Shown: positions 1 through 8,817 of the stretch, piece by piece
Layout: every line of letters starts with the position of its first letter
Position numbering within the stretch: the stretch's first letter is position 1
Assembly: GCA_002321895.1 (NCBI GenBank)
Contig: DCMZ01000005.1
Location: 167,554-231,553, forward strand
Direction of reading: 5' to 3'
From: Bdellovibrionaceae bacterium UBA1609
GTDB lineage: Bacteria; Bdellovibrionota; Bdellovibrionia; Bdellovibrionales; UBA1609
DNA: 64,000 bases
Made by a program: the position numbers and the translations under genes
Notes under the pieces: generated by a model
The model's input: the letters and a program-made list of their open reading frames with translations, nothing else
Told to the model about the DNA's origin: nothing
The model's database searches: none

Positions 1-2
1 TC

Positions 3-18
3 CGGACAAGTGTGTCCG
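3..18. terminator. Small hairpin 3' of the phosphatase gene
   Basis: Arms CGGACA and TGTCCG enclose the loop AGTG, 12 bases beyond the stop codon of the minus-strand phosphatase gene. There is no T-run visible on either side inside the window, so a role as terminator is only a guess; the left edge of the window cuts off the sequence that would decide it. Confidence 0.3.
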
Positions 19-29
19 TACCTTGCGAG

Positions 30-1856
30 TTAGTGAAAGCGAGTCATGAAGAAGGTGACGTCATCCTCAAGAGGGTGTCCTTGTCTGAAATCTTCAATGA
101 CTTTTTGTAGGTCCTGTTTAGCTTCTACCACAGTACGGCTTTCTTCGTTAAAACTGCCTATAAGTCCTCGAATAAACTGTCTTTCTCCAAGCATAACGTT
201 TTCAGAGTTCTTCAGTTCTGTGACCCCATCTGTATAAAACACGATTTGATCACCCACATTTATATCTAAGCTACATGTCTTGTAGGTGGCGTTGGGATCT
301 TGACCCAAGCGTGGACCGATTTCTTCATTCAACGTAATGAGGTCTTTTTTCTTAATGGGCCCTTCTTTTTTAGGGAACAAAAGTGGAGGGTCATGCGAGG
401 CATTGGTGTATTCCAATTTCCTGGCTTTTGGATCGTAGACGGCTATGAAGAATGTCATCAAAACTTCACTTTTTGCCGTACCATAGATGGCTGAGTTAAG
501 AACTGCTGCTATCTCAGCAGGTTCAATGTCCGGCATTCTCTCAATGATGGTGCTTGCTGACTTTGCGGCGGCCGTCACCAGTGCCGCCGGAGCGCCATGG
601 CCCGTGGCATCGCCAATCCAAAGATAAGATTTTCCATTGTTGTGGGAATGGTACCACCAATCACCACCGCATTCACTAGCGGGTTCGTAATGCCCAACGA
701 TCTCTAGATCGTCGTTTTTAAAATCTCCCTCAGGAAACAATGTATTCTGTACTAGCTTGGCTGTCTTGAGTTCATTTTCCATTCTCGACTTTTCCGCCGT
801 CTCTTCAAGCAGGCGCTGGATTTCGCTAGCCATGACATTAAAGTTTTGCGCCAGCTGGCCCATCTCATCTTTTGATTTAATTTTTATATTAATATCGAAG
901 ATGCCTTCGGAAATACGCTTGGTGGCGTCTGTTAGCTTCCTCAAATTGGAAGTGAGTGAGCCGGCAGCATAGAGGCTTACAATGATGGTAATACACACTA
1001 GAAATATGAGAAACAGCATGGTTTTGTACTGAAGATACTTAAGGGTTTCCAGAGCGGAGGATTTATCGACAAAACTCACGACCCGCAAATTGGCCAATCC
1101 CACTTCTGATTTGCTCACTAGCCAATGTTCTTTTTTGCGGTACTCAATTTCTGTGACTCCTTGGTAGGAGGGAATCTTATTCCAGATTTTTGAAAACAAT
1201 CCTTCCATGCTGGTGGGGTTGAGATCATATATAGATTGCGAAGGCTGTGCGATCACTCGATCTTTTTCATCGACCAAATAGGTGTCTTGTAGATCCGAAA
1301 CAACAAAATTTTCTGTGAAGTTACCTTGATTAAGTCCTAACACGAGAAACACAGGGGAGTTGTTATTGGAAATGTTGTCGTATTTAAGTGATAAAATCCA
1401 TCGAATTTTTTCGGTGTCCGTGATTTGCAATGAGAGTTCAGAGGTGAATGATTTTTCCACTAAACTCTGAAAATTAATCTTAGCGATATCCTCTTTTATA
1501 TCAGGTTTAGTTAATTTTTGTTTTTGTACTAATTTTCCATCGTTAGGATTGTAAGTAAATAGGTAGATAAAACTGATGCTTTCGTCAGTTTTAAATAACG
1601 CTTGGGAGTAAGGGTGCAGATTCATTTTTTTAGAATTAAATCCGCGCATATAAAATTTGCCCTTCTTTAGAGCATTATCAATGTCTGTTCGAACCTGGAC
1701 TGAAGTCGATTTTGTATGGGAAAGTAACGTATCAAATACGTACGCGATTTTATCTCTCTCAAAATCTCGCAGTGCTAAAGACGCAAAACTAAACAATACT
1801 AAGACGACAAGCCCAATGAGCATGAATAAAAACTTGGTTTTCAGTGAATTCTTCAT
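30..1856 (-). CDS. Membrane sensor PP2C-type phosphatase (SpoIIE/RsbU family) with HAMP domain
   Basis: About 608 residues. One membrane segment at roughly residues 9-31, a large periplasmic sensor region (about 32-285, CACHE-like in layout), a second membrane segment near 287-308, a HAMP linker, a short coiled region and a C-terminal PP2C/SpoIIE phosphatase domain. The phosphatase motifs GGDWW, GDATGHG, YTDGVTEL and DDVT, which carry metal-binding aspartates in this family, are all present. Such proteins usually dephosphorylate an anti-sigma-factor antagonist; no partner-switch kinase or antagonist gene lies next to it here, so the target is unknown. The start at 1856 is chosen because GAGGGG lies 9 bases upstream; a longer reading by seven codons lacks this. 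Confidence 0.85.
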   Translation of the reverse strand: MKNSLKTKFLFMLIGLVVLVLFSFASLALRDFERDKIAYVFDTLLSHTKSTSVQVRTDIDNALKKGKFYMRGFNSKKMNLHPYSQALFKTDESISFIYLFTYNPNDGKLVQKQKLTKPDIKEDIAKINFQSLVEKSFTSELSLQITDTEKIRWILSLKYDNISNNNSPVFLVLGLNQGNFTENFVVSDLQDTYLVDEKDRVIAQPSQSIYDLNPTSMEGLFSKIWNKIPSYQGVTEIEYRKKEHWLVSKSEVGLANLRVVSFVDKSSALETLKYLQYKTMLFLIFLVCITIIVSLYAAGSLTSNLRKLTDATKRISEGIFDINIKIKSKDEMGQLAQNFNVMASEIQRLLEETAEKSRMENELKTAKLVQNTLFPEGDFKNDDLEIVGHYEPASECGGDWWYHSHNNGKSYLWIGDATGHGAPAALVTAAAKSASTIIERMPDIEPAEIAAVLNSAIYGTAKSEVLMTFFIAVYDPKARKLEYTNASHDPPLLFPKKEGPIKKKDLITLNEEIGPRLGQDPNATYKTCSLDINVGDQIVFYTDGVTELKNSENVMLGERQFIRGLIGSFNEESRTVVEAKQDLQKVIEDFRQGHPLEDDVTFFMTRFH

Positions 1857-1939
1857 GATGTGTTCCCCTCGACACAATTATAGTCCAATTTTTTAAATGA
1901 TCTTACAGAAAATCGAAAAATATGACGAAATAAATACGT

Positions 1940-4171
1940 ATGGCAGAGTATAAGAAGCAAGACGTATATCTAGGAGCCTTTGAAAAAGGGATTGTGATCG
2001 TTTCACTTATAGTGGCGACTCTCTCCGGTTATCTTTTAGTGGATGAAAGACACATCAACAAATGGTTGAAGCCCTCATCATTAGCTTCTGCACCTTTGGG
2101 GCAAATGCTTTCGCCGAATAGAGATGTCAGACATCGACATCGCGGAAGTTATATTTGGTTCAATGTGAGTAATGATGCTGAAGTCTATAACGGTGATAGT
2201 ATCTTTACTGGAGAAGATTCAAATACCAGCTTGAATTTGGATAAGGGGCTCAGCTTCGATATTCAATCCAATTCATTGCTTGTTTTAACCGAGCGAAATA
2301 ATGAAATCACATTAGATTTAAGAGTGGGGCAAATTGTGGCCTCTGCTAAAACTCCAGTGGCTAAAAAGCTAAAGTTAAAAACGAAACTCGGGGATATCGA
2401 CGTTTCGGTGGGGAAAAATACCAAGTCTTTTAAAATTGAACAAAGTGCCAAGAAGGCGATCTCAATTGCAGCGATCGATGGTGATTTAGATGTTAAGATT
2501 GGTGGACAGAATCAAAAGATTCAAAAAAATGAAAAAGTAAAAGTTGATGCTGCTGGTAAGGTTGAGAAAGTAAAAGTGGACTTGAAATTGATGGTGCCAA
2601 GGGAAAATGCGGTAGTGATACCCGATGCCACGGATCGTTCGATTTTTGCTTGGAAAAGTAGTCATGAGACAGCCACTTATAAACTGGAAGTGGCAGAAGA
2701 TCCTTACTTTAATAAGATGGTGGCTCGGGCGGAATCGTTAGATGTGTTAAGGTCTTCACTCCGTTTGCCGGATGATACTAAATACTATTGGAGAGTGATT
2801 GCTAGCGGGGAGGGTATTGAATCCTCTGAAAGCCCGGTGGGAAGTTTTTCATTGATTTCTCCGGAACCAGTACAGCTCTATTTTCCATATAAAAACATGC
2901 GCTGGTCAGTTGAGGACTTTGAACAAGAAAATCACTATGTATGGTCAGAGAAATCATTGATTGATTCTTATGAAATACAGGTGGCTTCGGATCTAGCATT
3001 TGCTCAGGTGGTTCAAAGCGATGTTGTGGATAGGCCTAACTTAAAAATGCGACCACTCCCTGCGGGGCAATATTATTGGCGTGTGAGATATCAGTCCCAT
3101 GGGACGGCGTTCGCTTGGTCGATTCCATTTTCGTTTATCGTTGAAGCGCCAGCTCCGCCACCTGTTGTGGCTAAGGCACCGCCCGTTCCAGCTGAACCCG
3201 CGCCTGTCATAGATACCCCACCAGAGGTAGCCCAGCAGAGTAAAATTGAACCGCTTCCTGAACCTGAGCCAAAACCGGATCCCATTCAAGAGAAGCCTTC
3301 GGAATTACCTCCATTGCAAGTTCGTGGTCCTGAAGAGGTGGAGTTCAAACTTAAAGATCCAAATGATCTAAATTCAATTACCAATCCTCCTCGATTTGAG
3401 TCTTCAGAGGGTAATGGGCTGGTATTGCAATTTAGTAAGGACCCCAGTTTTAAGAAATTATTAGATGAGCAAAAGACTGATGGTCGGGTGATGGTTTGGT
3501 CAAAGCCAATTGTAGGAACCGTCTACTGGCGTGCCAAAGATCAATCTGAGGGTCGTAAGTGGTCAGAGGTAAAAGATTTGAGTTTATCTGTAGCTCCGTT
3601 TGTAAAAGCCCCTGTTATCGAGAAAAAATTGAGATTTAAACATGTAAGCAGTTTTGAGAAAAATCATTCTGTTGAATTGAGTTGGCCAAAAATTCCTTTA
3701 GCCAAGGGATATCAGGTCACTTTGAATGGAAAATCATATAGTTCTAAGCAAAACAAAATAAATCTTCGGTTACCTGCGAGCACCAATCAGTCATTTACTG
3801 TTGCGGCGACAGATGAAAATGGGAAGTTGGTTTCTAAGCCCTCAGCTCCGGTGAAAGTGAATGTTAGGGCTACATTGTTCGTATCACCTCCAAAACTAAG
3901 CAGTCCGGAAAACAATGCAGCCATCGCTAGTCTTGGTAGCGCTGATGAGTTTTTGATTTTTGAATGGTCTTCAATCAAAAACGCTACGGAATATGAGCTG
4001 GAATTTTCCACTTCTCCAGATTTTAAAAATGTTTTCTATAAAAAGAAGATTAAAGATTCTTCTTTTATCATGGATCAAGTCATTGATCCTAGGCGGGTTT
4101 ATTGGCGTGTAAGGGCTTATGTTAAAGAGCATAAGTCTAAGTGGAGCCAGCCTAGAACCTTTAGTTTATAA
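1940..4171 (+). CDS. FecR-domain surface protein with fibronectin-III-like repeats
   Basis: 743 residues. An N-terminal membrane segment (about 17-34) anchors the protein with the rest probably in the periplasm. A FecR-type domain follows (about 70-150). Then come two modules of the pattern 'YxLEVA-DPxF ... YYWRV', a proline-rich linker of about 60 residues, and further modules ending in VYWRA and VYWRVRA. These look like fibronectin-III or Ig-like beta sandwiches. FecR domains without a FecA/FecI partner are common in surface proteins of predatory deltaproteobacteria-like lineages; here no sigma factor is adjacent, so signalling is not implied. It converges on murI with a 6-base overlap. Binding partner unknown. 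No clear ribosome binding site precedes the start. Confidence 0.75.
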   Translation: MAEYKKQDVYLGAFEKGIVIVSLIVATLSGYLLVDERHINKWLKPSSLASAPLGQMLSPNRDVRHRHRGSYIWFNVSNDAEVYNGDSIFTGEDSNTSLNLDKGLSFDIQSNSLLVLTERNNEITLDLRVGQIVASAKTPVAKKLKLKTKLGDIDVSVGKNTKSFKIEQSAKKAISIAAIDGDLDVKIGGQNQKIQKNEKVKVDAAGKVEKVKVDLKLMVPRENAVVIPDATDRSIFAWKSSHETATYKLEVAEDPYFNKMVARAESLDVLRSSLRLPDDTKYYWRVIASGEGIESSESPVGSFSLISPEPVQLYFPYKNMRWSVEDFEQENHYVWSEKSLIDSYEIQVASDLAFAQVVQSDVVDRPNLKMRPLPAGQYYWRVRYQSHGTAFAWSIPFSFIVEAPAPPPVVAKAPPVPAEPAPVIDTPPEVAQQSKIEPLPEPEPKPDPIQEKPSELPPLQVRGPEEVEFKLKDPNDLNSITNPPRFESSEGNGLVLQFSKDPSFKKLLDEQKTDGRVMVWSKPIVGTVYWRAKDQSEGRKWSEVKDLSLSVAPFVKAPVIEKKLRFKHVSSFEKNHSVELSWPKIPLAKGYQVTLNGKSYSSKQNKINLRLPASTNQSFTVAATDENGKLVSKPSAPVKVNVRATLFVSPPKLSSPENNAAIASLGSADEFLIFEWSSIKNATEYELEFSTSPDFKNVFYKKKIKDSSFIMDQVIDPRRVYWRVRAYVKEHKSKWSQPRTFSL

Positions 4172-4954
4172 GTCAATTCTTTCCAGTTCTAATGGGGAAT
4201 CTTCATTCAGAATGGCTTCGGCTTGTTGTTTGAAGTGATGGGCCACATCCGTACAAAGCAAGTGGAGGCTACCTGGAGATCTTTCTGAGCTTGGAACAAT
4301 ATATTCTAATTCCACGAGTCGGTTGGGAATGGCTTCTGCTGGATCAATCAACTGTATTTCATTGCCTGTAACTTTAGAAATAGCCTGGGTGAGAAGCGGG
4401 TAATGAGTGCATCCCAAAATTAGAGTATCAATTTTAGCTTGTACCAATGAGTTGATGTATCGATAGACAATAAGGTTAGTGACAGGATCATGCAGCCAAC
4501 CTTCCTCGACGAGTGGTACAAATAAAGGGCAGGCTTGCTGAAAGACCTCGATGGCGTTGTCTTTTTCATGCAGTTGATTTACATACGCGGCTTGTTGGAT
4601 TGTGGTTCGAGTTCCAATGACGCCAATTTTTTTGTTTTTAGTGGCTTCTACCGCTGAAGCAACGGCTGAAGATATCACTCCCACTACGGGGACATCGCTA
4701 AAATCTTCTTTTGAAAGAACACTGCTGGCCGAGTTACAGGCGACCACAATGACTTTTGGATTAAATTTTTTGAGATAACTCACGTTTTGATAGTTATAGT
4801 TTTTAATGGTTTCGGCTGATTTGGTTCCATAGGGAAGTCGGGCCGTATCCCCCAAATATACGTAGTTTTCTTGGGGGAAACGTTGTCGTAGGGCCTTTAA
4901 AACGGTTAGCCCTCCAAGCCCACTATCAAAAACAGCTATGGGTGGTTTAGACAT
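4166..4954 (-). CDS. murI: Glutamate racemase
   Basis: 262 residues, the usual length. It converts L-glutamate to D-glutamate for peptidoglycan synthesis in the cytoplasm. The N-terminal FDSGLGG motif with its aspartate, the first catalytic cysteine in VACNSAS and the second in LGCTHYPLL are all visible. It follows the GMP-reductase-like gene with an 8-base overlap, so the two are probably translated together. The downstream FecR gene is convergent. Confidence 0.95.
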   Translation of the reverse strand: MSKPPIAVFDSGLGGLTVLKALRQRFPQENYVYLGDTARLPYGTKSAETIKNYNYQNVSYLKKFNPKVIVVACNSASSVLSKEDFSDVPVVGVISSAVASAVEATKNKKIGVIGTRTTIQQAAYVNQLHEKDNAIEVFQQACPLFVPLVEEGWLHDPVTNLIVYRYINSLVQAKIDTLILGCTHYPLLTQAISKVTGNEIQLIDPAEAIPNRLVELEYIVPSSERSPGSLHLLCTDVAHHFKQQAEAILNEDSPLELERIDL

Positions 4955-6002
4955 TCGCTCCTAATCCATGTGCCACAGATTCAGCCATACCCATTCCACT
5001 CATTTCCATAAATTGCGCTTTATCACGAATTTCGTTCAGCGAATTAGCATTGATGTAAGTCATTCCGCTTCTGAGGCCTCCGGAGAGTTCATTAATTACA
5101 TCTCTAACATGGCCTTTGATAGAAACATAAGTGGACTCACCTTCGGCAGCCATTCCTTTAGGAACTCCGCCTCTCCAAGATTCTTGAGCGGATTTAGATG
5201 CCATGCCTCTATAGAGTTTTTTACCATGCCGGATCTCACCGGGAGTCTCTAAAGTACCCGATAAAATACTTCCCAGCATTACAGTGGTCGCCCCAGCAGC
5301 AAAAGCTTTAACGATATCGCCAGAGGTTTTAATGCCCCCGTCGGCAATAATGGGAATATTGTGCTTCATGGCTTCCTCAGCGCACAATGCAACAGCCGTC
5401 AATTGTGGAACTCCACAGCCCGTTATCACTCTGGTGGTACACATGGAGCCGGGCCCGATTCCAACCTTGATCGCGTCCGCTCCGGCTTCAATGAGATCTA
5501 GTGTTCCTTGAGGAGTGGCTACGTTTCCAGCAATCACCTCAACTCCCGGGTGATTGTCTTTGATCCACTTTAGGGTTTCTAGCATAGCAACGGAGTGGCC
5601 ATGAGCTATGTCTACAGTAATGACATCCACTCCGGCTTCGGTGAGAGATTGAGTTCTTTCCTTGAAGTCCTGATTGACGCCCACAGAGGCGCAAACATGT
5701 TCAACGCCTTGCTCTTTCATTTGTCGCACTTGGGTCACTTGATCTTCGATGGGCATAAAACGATGAAGTATTCCAATACCACCTTCTTTGGCCATCGCTT
5801 GCGCCATAGGGGCCTCAGTGATGGTGTCCATATTCGCACTGACAAATGGAATCTCAAGGGTGATAGATTTCGTCAGACGGCTGGTGAGATCTGGATCCTT
5901 TCGAGATCGCATGTCCGATTTGGATGGGATAATTAACACGTCATTATAAGTGTAAGCTTTGGTTCTATTTTTCAAATCCTGCCAGTTAAATATTAGGCTC
6001 AT
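4947..6002 (-). CDS. guaC: GMP reductase-like enzyme (IMPDH/GMPR family)
   Basis: 351 residues, a bare TIM barrel without the CBS domain pair of ordinary IMP dehydrogenase. The active-site loop reads GIGPGSMCTTR with the catalytic cysteine. Downstream the signature YRGMASKSAQ, then WRGG, AAEGES and GGLRSGMTY follows the GMP-reductase pattern; the IMPDH flap with its Arg-Tyr pair is not present. I therefore prefer GMP reductase (GMP + NADPH to IMP + NH3) over IMPDH, but annotators often label such genes guaB. Its start overlaps the stop of the membrane protein upstream (ATGA), and its end overlaps murI, so three genes form one operon. Confidence 0.7.
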   Translation of the reverse strand: MSLIFNWQDLKNRTKAYTYNDVLIIPSKSDMRSRKDPDLTSRLTKSITLEIPFVSANMDTITEAPMAQAMAKEGGIGILHRFMPIEDQVTQVRQMKEQGVEHVCASVGVNQDFKERTQSLTEAGVDVITVDIAHGHSVAMLETLKWIKDNHPGVEVIAGNVATPQGTLDLIEAGADAIKVGIGPGSMCTTRVITGCGVPQLTAVALCAEEAMKHNIPIIADGGIKTSGDIVKAFAAGATTVMLGSILSGTLETPGEIRHGKKLYRGMASKSAQESWRGGVPKGMAAEGESTYVSIKGHVRDVINELSGGLRSGMTYINANSLNEIRDKAQFMEMSGMGMAESVAHGLGANV

Positions 6003-6673
6003 TGGCTCTCCTTAGGAACTTGATGCGCTATATAAATAATGTAAAACGTGCCCCAATAGAACACCGAAAGTAGGATGTTAATAAAATTTACCAAAAAGAA
6101 AACCAAAACCTGCTGAATATCTCCTCGAATGGGGGTGTAAGCCATAGTGAATAGTTCAATTCCCAATAAAGAGAGTGCCAAAAGAGCGCTTGGAAGGACC
6201 ACGGGCCGAACTTTGGCCTCCGAGTTTTTCAAGGGATGAGTTGGGTCTGAGGCCAATAGGACCTCGTAGGGCCAGGCCCCTAACACCACCTGTTTGTAGA
6301 TTCCTGGCAAGACGAAGGCCAATGACCAAAGCAAAATTTTACCGAACACGGTGAATGCTGTGTAGATGAAGATGCGAAAACGGGATCCGAGCCGCTCCAT
6401 GAAAGACATCGTCTGGCCGGAATCTGCTTTGTTGAAATAATGAGCACTGAATGCCCATACAAAGAGCAGTTCAAAAATATCCACGAAAAACTGTGCCCCT
6501 TGAAAATAGAGTCGGTGTTCCTCAAGAGTCTGGCTTTGTCCGAGGGTTAAGGTGGTAGAAATACAGCTAGAAATGAGCCAAAAGCCCACTAACCAGCCCA
6601 TTCCCTGAATGACGGTCTTTGGGAATAGCTTAGCGGTTTGTATGAGATATTGGAAAAACAGCTTAAATTTCAT
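5999..6673 (-). CDS. Integral membrane protein of unknown function
   Basis: About 224 residues with five or so hydrophobic segments (around GMGWLVGFWLISS, FFVDIFELLFVWAFS, FIYTAFTVFGKILLW, LPSALLALSLLGIELF and QVLVFFLVNFINILLSVFY). No family recognised. The start at 6673 (MKFKLFF) is preferred over an earlier in-frame one at 6733 because an AGAG lies just upstream and the longer version adds only a polar stretch. Its TGA overlaps the start of the GMP-reductase-like gene by 4 bases, so it heads a three-gene operon with guaC and murI; that does not reveal its role. Confidence 0.75.
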   Translation of the reverse strand: MKFKLFFQYLIQTAKLFPKTVIQGMGWLVGFWLISSCISTTLTLGQSQTLEEHRLYFQGAQFFVDIFELLFVWAFSAHYFNKADSGQTMSFMERLGSRFRIFIYTAFTVFGKILLWSLAFVLPGIYKQVVLGAWPYEVLLASDPTHPLKNSEAKVRPVVLPSALLALSLLGIELFTMAYTPIRGDIQQVLVFFLVNFINILLSVFYWGTFYIIYIAHQVPKESQ

Positions 6674-6799
6674 GGCGTCTCTACGGAACTCCGTCAAAAT
6701 TTGGGTCAAGGAATGTACAAAACACGTTGACACAGAATAGAGAAGAGTTCACTTTATGTCCTCTTGTAAATGGTGTTTCCGCACCACGATAAGCGATGT

Positions 6800-6888
6800 G
6801 CCCTGGTGGCGAAATTGGTAGACGCACAGGACTTAAAATCCTGGGTCCTTTACCGGACGTGCCAGTTCAAGTCTGGCCCGGGGCACCA
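6800..6888 (+). tRNA. tRNA-Leu (anticodon UAA)
   Basis: The acceptor arms GCCCTGG and CCGGGGC pair over 7 bases with one G-U, followed by the discriminator A and an encoded CCA. The anticodon stem CAGGA/TCCTG holds the loop CTTAAAA, giving anticodon TAA at 6834-6836. A class II variable arm (GGTCC..GGAC region) and a T arm with GTTCAAG are visible, as expected for leucine. It is a lone gene between divergent neighbours. A TTGACA at 6727-6732 could be part of a promoter but no convincing -10 box at the right spacing was found. Confidence 0.97.
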
Positions 6889-6922
6889 ACTTTGTATGCG
6901 CCAAAGGCGCCACAAAGTTGGT
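6885..6922 (+). terminator. Long hairpin overlapping the tRNA-Leu 3' end
   Basis: The 11-base arm ACCAACTTTGT (6885-6895) begins inside the encoded CCA and is exactly complementary to ACAAAGTTGGT (6912-6922). A second perfect stem, GCGCC/GGCGC with an AAA loop (6898-6910), sits inside. The whole makes a 16-pair stem with a small internal bulge. There is only a short A-rich stretch after it (no T-run), so it is either a transcription stop of a non-canonical type or an RNA structure affecting 3' processing of the tRNA. Confidence 0.55.
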
Positions 6923-7000
6923 GATCAAAAATCGACGAAGTTAACGAACGCGTGCTAATTGCACGCGGCGGTAACAAGGAGAAGTCTTCTGGCGAAGTTT

Positions 7001-7122
7001 GCCCCTGCAAACTGAGCGTCTAACTCAAAGTGAAAAGTTATTGGTGATAACTTTTACCCCTGCAAACTGAGCGTCTAACTCAAAGTGAAAAGTTATTGGT
7101 GATAACTTTTGCCCCTGCAAAC
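7001..7122. repeat. 55-bp tandem repeat, two copies and a partial third
   Basis: Copies at 7001-7055 and 7056-7110 are identical except for the first base (G or A); a 12-base start of a third copy follows (7111-7122). Each copy ends in a perfect 9-bp inverted repeat, AAAAGTTAT and ATAACTTTT, around TGGTG. The block sits between tRNA-Leu and the 3' end of a minus-strand exported-protein gene. No open reading frame uses it. Tandem slip or a structured RNA or terminator array are both possible. Confidence 0.85.
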
Positions 7123-7150
7123 GGAGAGGCCATCTCATTTTGAATGCTGA

Positions 7151-8593
7151 TTACCTGAGGCCTTTTTCTTCTTCAAGGAGAAGGCGAACTTGCTTTTGAT
7201 ACTCTAATAACAGCCGAGAATCTTCTAATTGAGGGTGTAAAAACTCTGGAAGGTAATGGCCCTTTGTATTTCCATCTATTGGTATATATTTTAGGGCGCT
7301 TAAATCCAAATCAGAATGAGTGAATTTTAAAACGGCAGCATCATGCTGAAAATAAGAGGCTAATAAAAGAATTAAAATTTGCAAATTATTTTTAATGGAG
7401 GGTTCTGCCCTAAGTCTTCGTTCGATGGCATCTAACCACAAATCACCTCTTTTGACTGATGCAAAATCTAGACTTGGAGTAGATTTGGACCAATGGAAGT
7501 GAATGTCGTGGTTTAAGCCCCATAATATGGAGTTAGAGGAATAGCTATTGGCAAATGTATGGATTACGCTGAAGCCGTCGAAAAAAGAAAATATTTTTCC
7601 GAACCCAAGTTGGTTAACACCGATAGTAGCTTCTGTGGGGTGGCGCCAAGTGAGCATGGGTAAATTTTTTAACTGTTTTGGGTCGCGTAATGTTGGCTCA
7701 AAATAGGGTTTAATGGCTTTTTCCATTAATATTTTGATATCAGCAACACCCATTGTATCTTCTGTGGGTCCATCAATCATAGGACTTAGTTTTAGAACAA
7801 GCTTTCTTAAAGCAAATGTTAAGTTAGAAAATTCATTTTGTGAAATAATATCTAAAATCATTGAAATCGCTTTTGGGTCGACGGTATGTTCCGCCAGATG
7901 AGATTCAAGTCTATTTACTTTATTTAACTTAGATAAGTACTGCGAATCATCTTCTGAATCTCGAAGCTTTTCCAAACGTTCTCGTTCCTGATTAAAATAT
8001 TCTCCCAATCGATTTTTTTCAGACGCTGGAGTTTCACGCCCATAGCTAACCATGTTGTCTAGGTAGAATCTCAACTCAGTTTTGGTATACAGCTGGGTCG
8101 AAATTTTGACATAGGAAATTATTGCAGCTCTTAGATATTCACCGTCGAGTGCCGGATTATTGCTTTTAGCCGCCAATTTAAAATTCTGTTTGGCCATGAG
8201 GCCCTCTTTGCGAATGAGTTCGGATCTACTTTCAGTTATAAACTCATTGAGATCAGGGGATTCTAGACGGGCTAGTAGTGAATCGACTCGACGGACTCCT
8301 TGGGAGGCAAACCTTCTATACATGTCGATGATGAGTGGGCTTTTTACGACTCCGTTTTTCGGAGGGTTGGTGTAATTGGCGCGAACTTCTTTTGCATAGG
8401 CAATCATTTTTAACAGTGTCTGATGTTTTAACTTAAACTGACTTCTCAATGAGTCGTGGAGGTCGATGGTGTCTTGTGAATGTAAAGGGTCTTTATAGCC
8501 AAACAAATATTTACAAGAATATGCATAGCCATTAATTGAGTTGAAAACACTCGTGAAAAACAAAATATTTGCTAAGAGAAAACCTTTGGTCAT
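7151..8593 (-). CDS. Exported protein of unknown function
   Basis: About 480 residues with an N-terminal signal peptide (hydrophobic run GFLLANILFFTSVF, then a polar region with YAYSCKYLF). The mature part is mostly helical and charged, with a long central stretch rich in Glu, Arg and Leu (around SEKNRLGEYFNQERERLEKL) likely to form a coiled coil. No catalytic motif was recognised. The start at 8593 is chosen because AAGGA is 8 bases upstream; the in-frame ATG three codons earlier sits directly on that site. It is divergent from the LVIVD-repeat lipoprotein gene. Confidence 0.7.
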   Translation of the reverse strand: MTKGFLLANILFFTSVFNSINGYAYSCKYLFGYKDPLHSQDTIDLHDSLRSQFKLKHQTLLKMIAYAKEVRANYTNPPKNGVVKSPLIIDMYRRFASQGVRRVDSLLARLESPDLNEFITESRSELIRKEGLMAKQNFKLAAKSNNPALDGEYLRAAIISYVKISTQLYTKTELRFYLDNMVSYGRETPASEKNRLGEYFNQERERLEKLRDSEDDSQYLSKLNKVNRLESHLAEHTVDPKAISMILDIISQNEFSNLTFALRKLVLKLSPMIDGPTEDTMGVADIKILMEKAIKPYFEPTLRDPKQLKNLPMLTWRHPTEATIGVNQLGFGKIFSFFDGFSVIHTFANSYSSNSILWGLNHDIHFHWSKSTPSLDFASVKRGDLWLDAIERRLRAEPSIKNNLQILILLLASYFQHDAAVLKFTHSDLDLSALKYIPIDGNTKGHYLPEFLHPQLEDSRLLLEYQKQVRLLLEEEKGLR

Positions 8594-8817
8594 CTTGGTC
8601 ATCCTTGGTCGTCGAGCTAATATAGCAAGGGATGTGGGGTAAGATTGAATTTTGGACGGGATTTAAATATTTTATAGTTAAATATTGAATGATTTATATC
8701 AAAAGTGTTGCGAGTATGTAGCTATTCTTCGATTCAGTTTGAAACATTTCTGGAAAAAGGTTCTTTAGAATCCACTCGCTGTATGGAGAAAGCCAAGTCC
8801 ATTGCCGATGTGTAATT

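Noticed and set aside
3091..3285. Gly/Ser-rich reading frame on the minus strand within the FecR-like gene
   Set aside because: It is the reverse of the proline-rich linker codons of that gene and has no ribosome binding site.
6770..6958. Open reading frame on the plus strand across the tRNA-Leu gene
   Set aside because: It runs through the tRNA and its hairpin, so it is an accidental frame.
7001..7122. CRISPR array
   Set aside because: Direct copies of a 55-bp unit with no spacers between them; a tandem repeat instead.
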